This document shows positions 15,210 to 23,891 of a DNA stretch of 64,000 nt, piece after piece. The stretch comes from G963667675 sp963667675 (GTDB lineage: Bacteria; Chloroflexota; Dehalococcoidia; Lucifugimonadales; UBA3495), in contig OY763929.1 of the NCBI GenBank assembly GCA_963667675.1, forward strand, positions 620,001 to 684,000, read 5' to 3'. A model generated the notes under the pieces. That model was not told where the DNA came from and made no database searches. It was given only the letters and a program-made list of their open reading frames with translations. A program made the translations under genes and the position numbers. Position 1 is the first letter of the stretch, and the number at the start of each line of letters is the position of its first letter.

Positions 15210-16453
15210 TCGCTCCCAACTTCGCAGACAAGACTATCTGGACCGGCGACAACCTGGATATCCTCCGGGGTATGAACTCGGAGTGCGTGGATCTGATTTA
15301 TTTGGACCCGCCATTCAACTCCAACCGCGACTATGCTGCCCCGGTGGGCAGCAAGGCCGCCGGGGCAGCTTTCAAGGACACGTGGACTCTATCGGATCTG
15401 GACGTGGCTTGGATGGGGTTGATTGCCGACGAACAGCCAGGCGTCTATTCGGTGCTTCAAGCAGCTGGACGGACACATGGCAAGGGGATGCAGTCTTACC
15501 TCTGCATGATGGCGGTGAGGCTCATGGAGATGCGACGAGTGTTGAAAAACACTGGAAGCATCTACCTCCACTGCGACCCGACGGCCGGCCATTACCTGAA
15601 GCTGCTGATGGACGCTATCTTCGGAGACCAGAATTTTTGCAACGAGATAATTTGGCATTACCGAAAATGGCCAACTGGTAAATTCACGTTTCAAAGGAAT
15701 CATGACATCATCCTGTTCTATTCCCGCTCGCAAACGCGGGATAGAGTGTTCAACCAACTTTATATGGACCGGGCCCCATCCACCATTAAGAGATTCGGCA
15801 TGGCCCAAATTGTCTCTGGACACGATGAATCTGGACAACGGATCCCCTCACAAGTTGAATCCAATGAATCTAGAGGGGTCCGGCAAGATGATGTTTGGGA
15901 AATCGGCAGGGTTGCTCCCATCAAGCAACTGTTCCCCACTCAAAAACCCTTAGCCCTTGTAGAGCGCATCATCAAGGCCAGCAGCAACCCTAGAGATGTA
16001 GTTTTGGACCCGTTCTGCGGTTGTGCCACAGCGTGTGTGGCTGCGGAAGTTCTGGGCAGGCAGTGGGTAGGGATAGACCTTTCTCCAATGGCCTATACGT
16101 TGGTTAGGCAAAGACTATTCAAAGAGGTCGCAGTAGGGGCGGAAGAACAAGTTCACTTCATGGGGCGGCAGGTAACCCATCGTACCGACATACCTAAGCG
16201 GACGGATATTGAGGCCCCCATCCCTTATCGACAGAACAAGCACATCCTCTTTGGTCAACAAGAAGGCCTGTGCAACGGCTGCAAGGGGGACTTTCCGTTC
16301 AAGTTATTTGAAGTTGATCACATTGTCCCACAGAAGCGGGGCGGCACCGACCACCTTGAGAACTTGCAGTTGCTTTGCACCAACTGCAACCGCGTTAAGG
16401 GCGACCGTCCCCAAGAGTACCTCATGGCCCGTTTGAAAGAGATGGAGGGATAA
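15206..16453 (+). CDS. DNA methyltransferase fused to an HNH endonuclease domain
   Basis: In this 415-residue protein, residues 1-300 form a beta-class methyltransferase with IYLDPPFNSNRDY (motif IV, DPPF at 34-37) and LDPFCGCATACVAAEVLG (motif I) followed by WVGIDLSP. Residues about 345-410 form an HNH nuclease: CNGCKGDF near 354, EVDHIVPQKRGGTDHLEN with the catalytic His near 370, then LLCTNCNRVKG. The paired CxxC motifs would hold a structural zinc. The fusion could be a single-chain restriction-modification enzyme. It overlaps the preceding methyltransferase by 4 nt. Both active sites look intact. Confidence 0.9.
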   Translation: MIAPNFADKTIWTGDNLDILRGMNSECVDLIYLDPPFNSNRDYAAPVGSKAAGAAFKDTWTLSDLDVAWMGLIADEQPGVYSVLQAAGRTHGKGMQSYLCMMAVRLMEMRRVLKNTGSIYLHCDPTAGHYLKLLMDAIFGDQNFCNEIIWHYRKWPTGKFTFQRNHDIILFYSRSQTRDRVFNQLYMDRAPSTIKRFGMAQIVSGHDESGQRIPSQVESNESRGVRQDDVWEIGRVAPIKQLFPTQKPLALVERIIKASSNPRDVVLDPFCGCATACVAAEVLGRQWVGIDLSPMAYTLVRQRLFKEVAVGAEEQVHFMGRQVTHRTDIPKRTDIEAPIPYRQNKHILFGQQEGLCNGCKGDFPFKLFEVDHIVPQKRGGTDHLENLQLLCTNCNRVKGDRPQEYLMARLKEMEG

Positions 16454-16465
16454 AGGAGTCTTGGT

Positions 16466-16768
16466 ATGCTGATGGACGATGCCACTTTGGGCAGAAAGAT
16501 GAGGTCCCGAAGTGAAACTGCTAAGCAGATTGAAGCCTTGGAGAGCCGCATTAAGACCAAAGTGGCCTCCTTCTTCAACCTAATTACGGGTCTGCAAAAA
16601 GATCCTGCCTCGATTCATATCTTGGAAGACGGAGGACTGATTGCTGAGCGGGGTAAACCAGTCTCTCCAGATACTATACGAGCACTGGCTAGTGAATTAT
16701 CGGAACTCAAAAAGCTACGTACTAAACTTGATTCGTTGACTCAACAATTGGCCCATGAGGGTTTCTAA
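16466..16768 (+). CDS. Helical protein of unknown function in the modification island
   Basis: This 100-residue protein begins 12 bp after the fused methyltransferase/HNH gene, with GGAG about 10 nt upstream. It is rich in Lys, Leu and Glu, with heptad-like stretches near residues 15-45 and 70-95, suggesting two coiled-coil helices. No family is recognised. It overlaps the start of the next gene, so it is almost certainly cotranscribed. The lower GC content than surrounding genes suggests acquisition. Confidence 0.7.
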   Translation: MLMDDATLGRKMRSRSETAKQIEALESRIKTKVASFFNLITGLQKDPASIHILEDGGLIAERGKPVSPDTIRALASELSELKKLRTKLDSLTQQLAHEGF

Positions 16769-17849
16769 CCCTATGGCTGCTTATTCCGTTTCCGAGTACA
16801 ACAGAAGAATCCATGAATTACTAAACCTCGCCAGAAAAGGAGAACACCGCAATTGCCTATTTACCAATCAATGCACCGAGAAAGTGATTGATGCTCACTC
16901 AGTTCCGCGAGCGGTCCTTCGTACGATTCAAGACGACGGACACGTCATACAACCAGAGGTGAAAGACGATAAGGATGCGGAAGGGCGCTCTCGACCGGCT
17001 ATTACGTTCAACTTGGAGGGGATAGGGGTAGCCTCAACAGGCACCTTCGCTTGCCAGAGACATGACAACGTCTTTAAGGAGATAGACACCGTTTTCATGG
17101 ATCTGGAGGACCCAAATATTCGCAACCTGCTCCTATATCGAGCAGTCATACGGGAGATATGGCGGTTGTTCGCACTACGGCCTAGCACGAAATCTACAGA
17201 CCAAGCATTACCAAGTTTACACCGCTCATCTATACATCCAGAAACTCGACTAAAGACTTTATTTTATCTGCGAGACGCTGTGATGCGTTCATTGGCTAAT
17301 CGGGGTTGCACCGAGGATATGCCCCGAGTGGTGCACATGGTCCGACGAGTGAGAAGCCCTTATCCAATACTTGCGGCGTCCTGTGCATCAGGCGGCTCAA
17401 TGCTACTTCAGGATGCCCAGACTGGGGAATTGCTCCCTGATAGCTATGCACGCTCACACCTGAGTATGGAGCCATACACATGCTGGGGACTAACAATAAT
17501 TCCTCAGGAGGATGCACACATGGCTTTGTTCTCTTGGCTAGAAGGAAGCGCCGCCGAGACGTATTTTACGCATGTCAACGAGGTGCAAGGCTCGGAGTTG
17601 GAAGCTGCTATATCAGCAGAGCTAATTCTATTCTGCGAGAATTGGTTCCTGAGGCCCAAGGTTTGGGAGGGTTATGGCGCAACAAAGCGGGACGCTATTT
17701 GGGAAGCTTACAACAACGTAAATGAAATGCTGTCAGGTCAGTATATGCGGTGGGATAGAAACCCGAAGAAACCGTGGTACGAATATCTGAAGCTCGGTAA
17801 TAGACACCAAATAAACTTATTTCGTTACGATCAGTCCGTCCTTGGATAG
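16755..17849 (+). CDS. Putative zinc-binding HNH-like protein of the modification island
   Basis: The 364-residue protein has an N-terminal Cys/His cluster: C34, C40, then VIDAHSVPRAVL with H48, and later TFACQRHDNVF with C100 and H103. The order C-C-AH-C-HD resembles a degenerate HNH/treble-clef site that I recall from proteins in defence neighbourhoods, but that recollection is not proof. The remaining 240 residues are probably helical, with no further motif. ATG 16755 overlaps the previous gene; ATG 16773 is equally possible, with GAGGG upstream. GC is clearly lower than the chromosomal average. It could be the effector nuclease of the island. Confidence 0.7.
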   Translation: MRVSNPMAAYSVSEYNRRIHELLNLARKGEHRNCLFTNQCTEKVIDAHSVPRAVLRTIQDDGHVIQPEVKDDKDAEGRSRPAITFNLEGIGVASTGTFACQRHDNVFKEIDTVFMDLEDPNIRNLLLYRAVIREIWRLFALRPSTKSTDQALPSLHRSSIHPETRLKTLFYLRDAVMRSLANRGCTEDMPRVVHMVRRVRSPYPILAASCASGGSMLLQDAQTGELLPDSYARSHLSMEPYTCWGLTIIPQEDAHMALFSWLEGSAAETYFTHVNEVQGSELEAAISAELILFCENWFLRPKVWEGYGATKRDAIWEAYNNVNEMLSGQYMRWDRNPKKPWYEYLKLGNRHQINLFRYDQSVLG

Positions 17850-17980
17850 CAGCGCACTAAACGACAGCGCGAATCTGAGGCGGCACGGTGACTGCCATAC
17901 TCCCTAGTCTGGCAATCCTGGCGCACTGGGCGAAGCTTTGAGGGACTCGTGGAAGTTGTACAGCAAGTGCGGGCAGGTAA

Positions 17981-18057
17981 TGGAGGCGACGGGCGGATTC
18001 GAACCGCCGAATAGAGGTTTTGCAGACCTCCGCCTTAGTCCACTTGGCTACGTCGCC
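17981..18057 (-). tRNA. tRNA-Cys (anticodon GCA)
   Basis: The minus strand folds with acceptor stem GGCGACG/CGTCGCC, anticodon stem-loop GAGGT-CTGCAAA-ACCTC (anticodon GCA) and T-arm GGCGG-TTCGAAT-CCGCC. The discriminator is T and CCA is encoded (17981-17983). It marks the right edge of the modification island. Confidence 0.96.
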
Positions 18058-18069
18058 CCTGGTTAGGCC

Positions 18070-18156
18070 TGGTGCCGAGGGCGGGATTTGAACCCACACA
18101 GGCGCACGCCCACGGCCCCCTCAAGACCGCGTGTCTACCAATTCCACCACCTCGGC
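18070..18156 (-). tRNA. tRNA-Leu (anticodon GAG)
   Basis: The minus strand gives a class II tRNA with acceptor GCCGAGG/CCTCGGC, anticodon stem CGGTC/GGCCG around loop TTGAGGG (anticodon GAG), a long variable arm, and T-arm loop TTCAAAT. CCA is encoded at 18070-18072. It is 12 bp upstream of tRNA-Cys and probably cotranscribed with it. Confidence 0.95.
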
Positions 18157-18315
18157 CCGCCGAAGAGGCGCCTATTATATCACGTACCCCGCCCGGAAAC
18201 AGCCGCGATCCAGCCTCCACGCGCCCCCACGGCGTTGTAGTTATGGCGTAGAATAACGGTTGTAAATTCTTAGCCAATAGGCCCTGACTTAAGGAAGCGC
18301 CCGCGCAGTCATCTG

Positions 18316-18678
18316 ATGCCCTTCTCACGACGCAATCGAGAAAAGCAAGTCCGCCTGACCGTATTCGACAACGAGCCAATCGCCAGGCTGGCCGAGCAGA
18401 GGCTCCGACAAGCGGGCATACCCTGCTTCATCCGCTCCCTGCGCGGCGGCCCCGGCCTGTGGGGATCGGCCTACAACCTGCCCCACGACCTCTACGTCTA
18501 TGCCTCCGACGAGGCCCCGGCCCGACAGCTTCTGGAGTTGACCCCCAGCGGGACGGAAGACGAGCGCGTAGAGCGACAGGCGGGGATGGACCAGAGAATA
18601 TGGCCTGTAATAGGCGGGGCGCTGCTGGCAATCCTGGCCTTGGTCCTAGTCGTCTCGCTGTTCAGCCCCGGCGGCTGA
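18316..18678 (+). CDS. DUF2007-like protein with C-terminal membrane anchor
   Basis: In this 120-residue protein, residues about 12-75 resemble the DUF2007 'putative signal transducing' fold: a ferredoxin-like unit starting VRLTVFDNEPIARLAEQRL, then GIPCFIRS and DLYVYASDEAPARQLLEL. A single transmembrane helix occupies about 95-116, placing the domain in the cytoplasm on a tail anchor. The gene is convergent with sucD. The function of this domain family is not established. Confidence 0.72.
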   Translation: MPFSRRNREKQVRLTVFDNEPIARLAEQRLRQAGIPCFIRSLRGGPGLWGSAYNLPHDLYVYASDEAPARQLLELTPSGTEDERVERQAGMDQRIWPVIGGALLAILALVLVVSLFSPGG

Positions 18679-18758
18679 GGCGGCCTTTACAGAGGAACTG
18701 CTGGTCTCCAAGTTAGCAGACCGTACCAACGTGGTCTCACAGATAGTGAACGCGTCGG

Positions 18759-19640
18759 CTAACGTTGTCCGAGGGCTTCCTGTACCGTTGAACCTATGTC
18801 AGCGGGTGTGGGAATTATCCTCGCGCCCGCATCCTGCAATGCCTGCACCTTGGTATCCGCCTGGCCTGCTTCTCCGGTGATGATGGCTCCGGCATGCCCC
18901 ATGCGCTTGCCTGGGGGCGCCGCCTTCCCCACCACCAAGGCGCAAATAGGCTTGCTGAATTCCTCTTTGATGTAGGCCGCCGCCTCCTGCTCCTTGGTGC
19001 CGCCGATCTCGCCGATGAGCACCACCAATTCAGTCTCCGGGTCCTTGTCGAAAAGTCGCAGGACGTCCACGAAGTTCGTCCCCCCTATGGGGTCGCCGCC
19101 GATACCCACGCAACTGGACTGGCCTATGCCCGCCGCGGTCAACTGGCCCACCGCTTCGTAGGTCAACGTGCCGCTGCGTGACACCACGCCCACTTTCCCG
19201 GGCAGATGGATGGCTCCCGGCATGATTCCCACTTTGCAGCGGGCGCCGGGGCTGATCAGGCCGGGACAGTTCGGGCCCAGCAACCGCACCGGCTTGGTCT
19301 CCAAATAGCGCCCGACCCGCACCATGTCCAACACCGGCACACCCTCGGTGATGCACACAATCAGCGGAACGCCGGCGTCCGCCGCCTCCACGATGGCGTC
19401 GGGAGCGAACGGAGGGGGCACAAAGATTAGCGATAGGTTGGCCCCCGTCTGGCCCACCGCTTCTTCCATGGAGTCGAAGACCGGCACCGCATCGTCGAAT
19501 ATCTGGCCGCCCTTTCCTGGCGTAACGCCCGCTACCACGTTGGTGCCGTAGGCTATGCAGGCCCTGGCATGGAAGCTTCCCTCGCGGCCGGTGATCCCCT
19601 GGACCACTACCCGCGTGTTCTCATCTACCAGAACTGACAT
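18759..19640 (-). CDS. sucD: Succinyl-CoA synthetase alpha subunit
   Basis: The 293-residue protein has the CoA-binding Rossmann domain (VVVQGITGREGSFHA at the start), RLLGPNCPGLISPG, SRSGTLTYEAV and the phosphohistidine loop GKRMGHAGAIITGEAG. It couples succinyl-CoA hydrolysis to nucleoside triphosphate formation in the TCA cycle, as a complex with SucC. It lies 69 bp downstream of sucC on the same strand. Length and motifs are complete. Confidence 0.97.
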   Translation of the reverse strand: MSVLVDENTRVVVQGITGREGSFHARACIAYGTNVVAGVTPGKGGQIFDDAVPVFDSMEEAVGQTGANLSLIFVPPPFAPDAIVEAADAGVPLIVCITEGVPVLDMVRVGRYLETKPVRLLGPNCPGLISPGARCKVGIMPGAIHLPGKVGVVSRSGTLTYEAVGQLTAAGIGQSSCVGIGGDPIGGTNFVDVLRLFDKDPETELVVLIGEIGGTKEQEAAAYIKEEFSKPICALVVGKAAPPGKRMGHAGAIITGEAGQADTKVQALQDAGARIIPTPADIGSTVQEALGQR

Positions 19641-19709
19641 ACTGCGGCTACTCTACTACGGATCCATCATACGAAATCAAGAGGAGGAAATACGGCGCCG
19701 TCGGCCCAA

Positions 19710-20864
19710 TCACTTGTAGCTAATGGCCTGGGCTGCCTCTGCCAAGGTGTCGGCAAAAGTGACGGGCAGGCCGGAATCACTCAGAATCGATTTGCCTTCG
19801 TCGACGTTGGTGCCCAGCATGCGCACCACCAGGGGCAGATTGCTGCCCTTGTTCCGGTAAGCCTGCACAATCCCCTCGGCGGCTATGTCGCAGCGGAGAA
19901 TCCCGCCGAACACGTTGACCAGTACCCTGTTGACCTTGGCGTCGGACAGGATGATTTCCACTGCGCTGGCCACCTTCTCAACGCTGGCTCCTCCGCCGAC
20001 GTCCAGGAAGTTAGCCGGGGAAGCCCCGGCGTTAGTGGCAGCGTCCAGGGTAGCCATGGCCAGCCCGGCCCCGTTGACCAGGCAGCCCACGTCCCCTTCC
20101 AGGTTGACGTAAGAAATGCCGAGATCCACCGCCCGGGCCTCCAATGCGTTCTCTTGGGACCGGTCCCTGAGTTCCGCCAGTTCGGGTTGCCGGAACAACG
20201 AATCGTCTTCCAGGTCGATTTTGGCGTCCAGAGCGATCAGTTTACCGTCGGTCGACGTCACCAGAGGGTTGATTTCCACCAGCGTGCAATCGTTGTCCTG
20301 AAATATGCGGTAGAGAGCATCGATGGTCTGCGACAATTCCCGGGCCTGCTTGGCGTCCAGCCCCAGCCGGGCTGCCAGCCGCTTGGACTGAAACGGCATG
20401 AACCCCAACACCGGGTCTATCGGTTCGGTGTGTATCTCCTCCGGGCTCGACGCCGCCACCTGCTCTATGTCCATGCCCCCTTTGCCGCTCACCAGCGCCA
20501 CCGGGCACCGCTGCACCGAGTCCACGGTGATGGCCAGGTAGAGCTCCCGGCCTATTTCATCCAGCAGTTCCTCCACCAGCAACTGGTTCACCGGGGAGCC
20601 CTCAGCGCCCGTCTGGGCCGTCACCAGCGGCGTTCCCAGCATCGCGCGGGCCGTTTCCTCCGCCGCGTCAGGAGATCGGACCACCTTGACCCCGCCGGCT
20701 AGGCCTCGCCCGCCCGCGTGCACCTGCGCCTTCAGCACCGCCTGTCCTCCCAGGTCATGAGTTGCCGCACGCGCTCCCTCTGGCGAACTCACGACCACGG
20801 AATTGGGCGTCTTCACCCCATAGCGGGCAAAAATCTCTTTGGCTTGGTACTCGTGAATCCTCAT
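19710..20864 (-). CDS. sucC: Succinyl-CoA synthetase beta subunit
   Basis: The 384-residue protein has an N-terminal ATP-grasp domain (MRIHEYQAKEIFARYG, QVHAGGRGLAGGVK) and a C-terminal CoA-ligase domain with NGAGLAMATLD, ANFLDVGGGA and VLVNVFGGILRCD. These are all canonical SucC signatures. It provides the nucleotide-binding half of the enzyme with SucD downstream. An upstream non-coding gap of 111 bp separates it from hflC. Confidence 0.97.
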   Translation of the reverse strand: MRIHEYQAKEIFARYGVKTPNSVVVSSPEGARAATHDLGGQAVLKAQVHAGGRGLAGGVKVVRSPDAAEETARAMLGTPLVTAQTGAEGSPVNQLLVEELLDEIGRELYLAITVDSVQRCPVALVSGKGGMDIEQVAASSPEEIHTEPIDPVLGFMPFQSKRLAARLGLDAKQARELSQTIDALYRIFQDNDCTLVEINPLVTSTDGKLIALDAKIDLEDDSLFRQPELAELRDRSQENALEARAVDLGISYVNLEGDVGCLVNGAGLAMATLDAATNAGASPANFLDVGGGASVEKVASAVEIILSDAKVNRVLVNVFGGILRCDIAAEGIVQAYRNKGSNLPLVVRMLGTNVDEGKSILSDSGLPVTFADTLAEAAQAISYK

Positions 20865-20975
20865 CGCTGCGTCAAGACGCTACCTGCCGGGCCAGCATCG
20901 CCCTGATGCCCGGCAGAAAGCATGCGGCATAGTCAAAGAGCAATATGGGACTGGGGCCGGCCGTTACCTCTCGGG

Positions 20976-22094
20976 TTACTGGCCTTCCCCTTCGTCAGCC
21001 GTGGCCTCGCCCTCCGACGCTTCTTCCATCCCTTCAGAATCGTCGGTCGTAGCCCCGTCATCCGGCGCTTCCCCAGTCCCTTCAGACTCTCCGGTCGTCC
21101 CTTGATCATCTGGAGGCGCCGCCGCCCCATCCCCTTGCCCGGAAAGCTCACCCCCGGACGTGTCCAGGAACTGGAAGAGAGGAGAATCCGCCGAGAGGAT
21201 AACGGTAGTTCCTGGGTCGAAGATACTCTGGTAGGCCTCCAGGCTGCGCCTGAAGGAGAAGAATTCAGGGTCTTGTTCCAAGGCCTCCGCCAATATGGCA
21301 ATTGCGCTGGCTTCCCCTTCGCCCCTCAACTGGTTGCTCCGTTTGTCGGCATCCGCCCGGATCACTTCCGCCTGTCGATTGGCATCGGCCCTGATGTTGC
21401 GCGATTGCTCTTCTCCTTCAGCGCGGAGGCGCCGAGCTATCTTTTCCCTTTCCGACGTCATACGAGCGAACACCCGGTCTGAAACTTCAACCGGGAAGTC
21501 GGCCCGCTTGATGCGCACGTCAACCACCTGCACGCCGTAGGGCTCCGGCTCGTCTGCCAAATCTTGTATGACAGCCTCCAGCACCCTGTCTAGCATCTCA
21601 CTACGGGACTCCGAGGCTACAACAACACTGTTGCCATCCTCGTCCGTAACGGCGAATCCTTCGTCATCTACTTGCACATCGGCGCCAATGATCTCGGACC
21701 GCCTCAGTTGCGCCACTTCCGCCCTCAGCGCATCGTTCACTATCTGTCCCAATACTTCGCGGGCGCTGTTCTCCGAATTCAAAGTCTTACGGAACTGGAT
21801 AGCATCGGTGATGCGGTAACGGGCATAGACGTCGATATCTAGTAGCAGCAAGTTCCTATCTGGCATCGCCTGGGGAGGGGCGTCGACTCTCAACAGCCGT
21901 TTCTCATAGGTGGTTACCTGGTCGATGTTGAAAGGCGCCTTGAAATACAGGCCAGGCACAGTCTTGACATCCCCTTGGACTTCACCGAATCGGGTTACGA
22001 TGGCCTGCTCAGTCTCATCGACGGTGTAAACCGAGCAACTGAACATGATGATGCCGAAAATCACGAAGCCGCCTATGAGCAGCAAGTTTCGCAT
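20976..22094 (-). CDS. hflC: HflC-type SPFH protein with acidic C-terminal tail
   Basis: This 372-residue SPFH/band-7 protein has a single N-terminal membrane helix (residues 4-22), the band-7 core (VDETEQAIVTRFGEVQG, VPGLYFKAPF, NSENSAREVLGQIVNDALR), then a charged coiled coil (about 215-265). The last ~55 residues are an acidic, Gly/Ser/Thr-rich repetitive tail with units like DDSEGMEEASEGE, absent from typical HflC. It is expected to form a membrane cage with HflK that modulates FtsH. It sits 41 bp after hflK on the same strand, and ftsH lies 1.8 kb upstream of hflC. Confidence 0.9.
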   Translation of the reverse strand: MRNLLLIGGFVIFGIIMFSCSVYTVDETEQAIVTRFGEVQGDVKTVPGLYFKAPFNIDQVTTYEKRLLRVDAPPQAMPDRNLLLLDIDVYARYRITDAIQFRKTLNSENSAREVLGQIVNDALRAEVAQLRRSEIIGADVQVDDEGFAVTDEDGNSVVVASESRSEMLDRVLEAVIQDLADEPEPYGVQVVDVRIKRADFPVEVSDRVFARMTSEREKIARRLRAEGEEQSRNIRADANRQAEVIRADADKRSNQLRGEGEASAIAILAEALEQDPEFFSFRRSLEAYQSIFDPGTTVILSADSPLFQFLDTSGGELSGQGDGAAAPPDDQGTTGESEGTGEAPDDGATTDDSEGMEEASEGEATADEGEGQ

Positions 22095-22135
22095 AAATAC
22101 CTCTTTACCTCACAGTGCTGGAGAAGCCGTTCACC

Positions 22136-23251
22136 CTAGGGGTTGGGACCTATGGGAATGGGAGCTACGGCGCCATCCTGGCCTCCCAGGACCAATACCG
22201 ACTCGGTATCTTCGGACACGATGATCTTGGTTATGCCAGGCAGGATAGCCTCCATCGCTTCCAGGTAGAGCCGCTGGCGGGTAACTTCCTCTGATTCCTT
22301 GAATTCCGTGAGGATGGCGGTAAATTGATCGGCCTCACCTTCCGCCCTGGCTATTCGGGCTTCCTTGAACGCCTCCGCCGCCTGAACAATCTGTGCCGCC
22401 TGACCCCGAGCTTCGGGGACTACTTGGTTTTCGAATGCCTGGGCCTGGTTAATCGCCGTCTGCTTATCCTGCCTGGCCCGCACCACGTCGGCAAATGCGT
22501 CTCGGACCTGCTCTGGGGCTTGCACTTCCTGAAGTTCGACGCCTGTGATGTTGATGCCAGTCTGGTAGTTGTCCAGAATCTCTTGCAGCCTAGCCCTGGT
22601 CGCTTGCGCTACTTCAGTACGCTCTTCTGCCAACACCGCCCCGATTGACCTCTGTCCCACAACCAACCTGAGCGCGGCTTCGGCTGCGTCCTTTAGAGTC
22701 CGGCCGTCGGGTCTCCCCATAGAGATGTTGCGCTCAGGACCAGCCGTCTCCCCCGGGTCGTCAACCCGGAAAAGATAGTCCACCAAGTTCTTTATGTTGT
22801 ACTGGACCACCATCCGCACGTCCACGATGTTCAGGTCGCCGCTGATCATCAGGGCCTCGTCCAGCACCGGGGCGGTTGCTCCCTCCTCGGCCCTGAACCC
22901 AAGCTCCATGCGGCGCACTTCGTTCACCAGCAGCACCTGCCTCTTGCCGATGGGGCTGGGCCACCACCAGTGCAGCCCCGTGTTGGTCACCAGCCCGCCG
23001 TCTTCGTCGCAAGGGCCGACTACGCTGTCGCAGACGCTCCCAAACCTTTGGAGAGCGGCCTGCTCCCCAGGGCCGATGGTATAGATGCCGGTGGCCAGCC
23101 AGATGACCAAAATCAACCCGACCAGCAGGACGGCCACCAGGCCGATGCCGCCGCCGCCCAGCCGCCGGCTGATCCGGTCCCACCCTTCTCGGGCCCGGCC
23201 CATCACCTGCTCGAAGTCGAATTCGGGTTGCCGTCCTCCCTGTGGGTACAT
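22136..23251 (-). CDS. hflK: HflK-type SPFH protein
   Basis: This 371-residue protein has a short polar N-terminus, one membrane helix near residues 38-58, and an SPFH core with TIGPGEQAALQRFGSV, GLHWWWPSPIGKRQVLLVNE and NIVDVRMVVQYNIKNLVDYLF. The helical region includes TRARLQEILDNYQTGINITG. This is the usual HflK arrangement, partner of HflC in regulating FtsH. ATG 23251 has AAGGA 9 nt upstream and is preferred to the in-frame TTG at 23257. Confidence 0.93.
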   Translation of the reverse strand: MYPQGGRQPEFDFEQVMGRAREGWDRISRRLGGGGIGLVAVLLVGLILVIWLATGIYTIGPGEQAALQRFGSVCDSVVGPCDEDGGLVTNTGLHWWWPSPIGKRQVLLVNEVRRMELGFRAEEGATAPVLDEALMISGDLNIVDVRMVVQYNIKNLVDYLFRVDDPGETAGPERNISMGRPDGRTLKDAAEAALRLVVGQRSIGAVLAEERTEVAQATRARLQEILDNYQTGINITGVELQEVQAPEQVRDAFADVVRARQDKQTAINQAQAFENQVVPEARGQAAQIVQAAEAFKEARIARAEGEADQFTAILTEFKESEEVTRQRLYLEAMEAILPGITKIIVSEDTESVLVLGGQDGAVAPIPIGPNP

Positions 23252-23498
23252 AGTCAAGCGTCCTTATTCGCGATTGGTCAGTTAGACCGGCAACGGTATT
23301 CGCCGGTTGGGTTAACGGATGTCGTCAACCCGGTAGATTCTACCATTAACACCGGAGATGTACCATATCTGCGTCAATGACTGCTGCCTGTTCCCGGCAA
23401 CCCGTATACAATCCGATTGGCTCAGGGATTTACTATCGGCCAGAAACCTGGCTAAATATTCCCTGGGAATACTGCCATATATTGGAGGATTAGTCCTG

Positions 23499-23786
23499 AT
23501 GGCTGACTACGGCATGAACGTAACAACCGGCAACGACATGACCCGGATACAAGTCTCGTGCGAACACCAAAGCGGCCTAATTTACATCGTGCCTGCTGAG
23601 AGAAGCTGGGTCTGCTCCAGTGAACGGTTGTCTGCTCACGCCATGGCCGGGTTTTTCAGGGAATTGGCCGCATTGCAGGAGCCAGCGGTGCGGCAGCTAA
23701 TGCAGGACTGGGGGGTCTATTACCGGGCCCTTCCCATCGCAACGGCAGAGGGCGACGCTCCAGACCAGGATTCGTCAACCCAGTAA
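23499..23786 (+). CDS. Hypothetical protein, 95 residues
   Basis: This small frame on the plus strand lies between divergent hflK and convergent ftsH. ATG 23499 has GGAGG 10 nt upstream (23484-23488); the frame stays open back to 23358 but the extra part looks random. The product has three Cys residues, a predicted alpha/beta start (MTRIQVSCEHQSGLIYIVP) and an acidic tail. No family is recognised. The ribosome site and independent position support it being real. Confidence 0.5.
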   Translation: MADYGMNVTTGNDMTRIQVSCEHQSGLIYIVPAERSWVCSSERLSAHAMAGFFRELAALQEPAVRQLMQDWGVYYRALPIATAEGDAPDQDSSTQ

Positions 23787-23891
23787 ACGGGCAGTCCAAG
23801 GCGAACTGACAGCCCAGCACAAAGGGGGGCCTACGGCCTGAAGCGAAGGCAGAACGCCCTGGATGAGATAGAGGACTAACCCGGATCGGGT

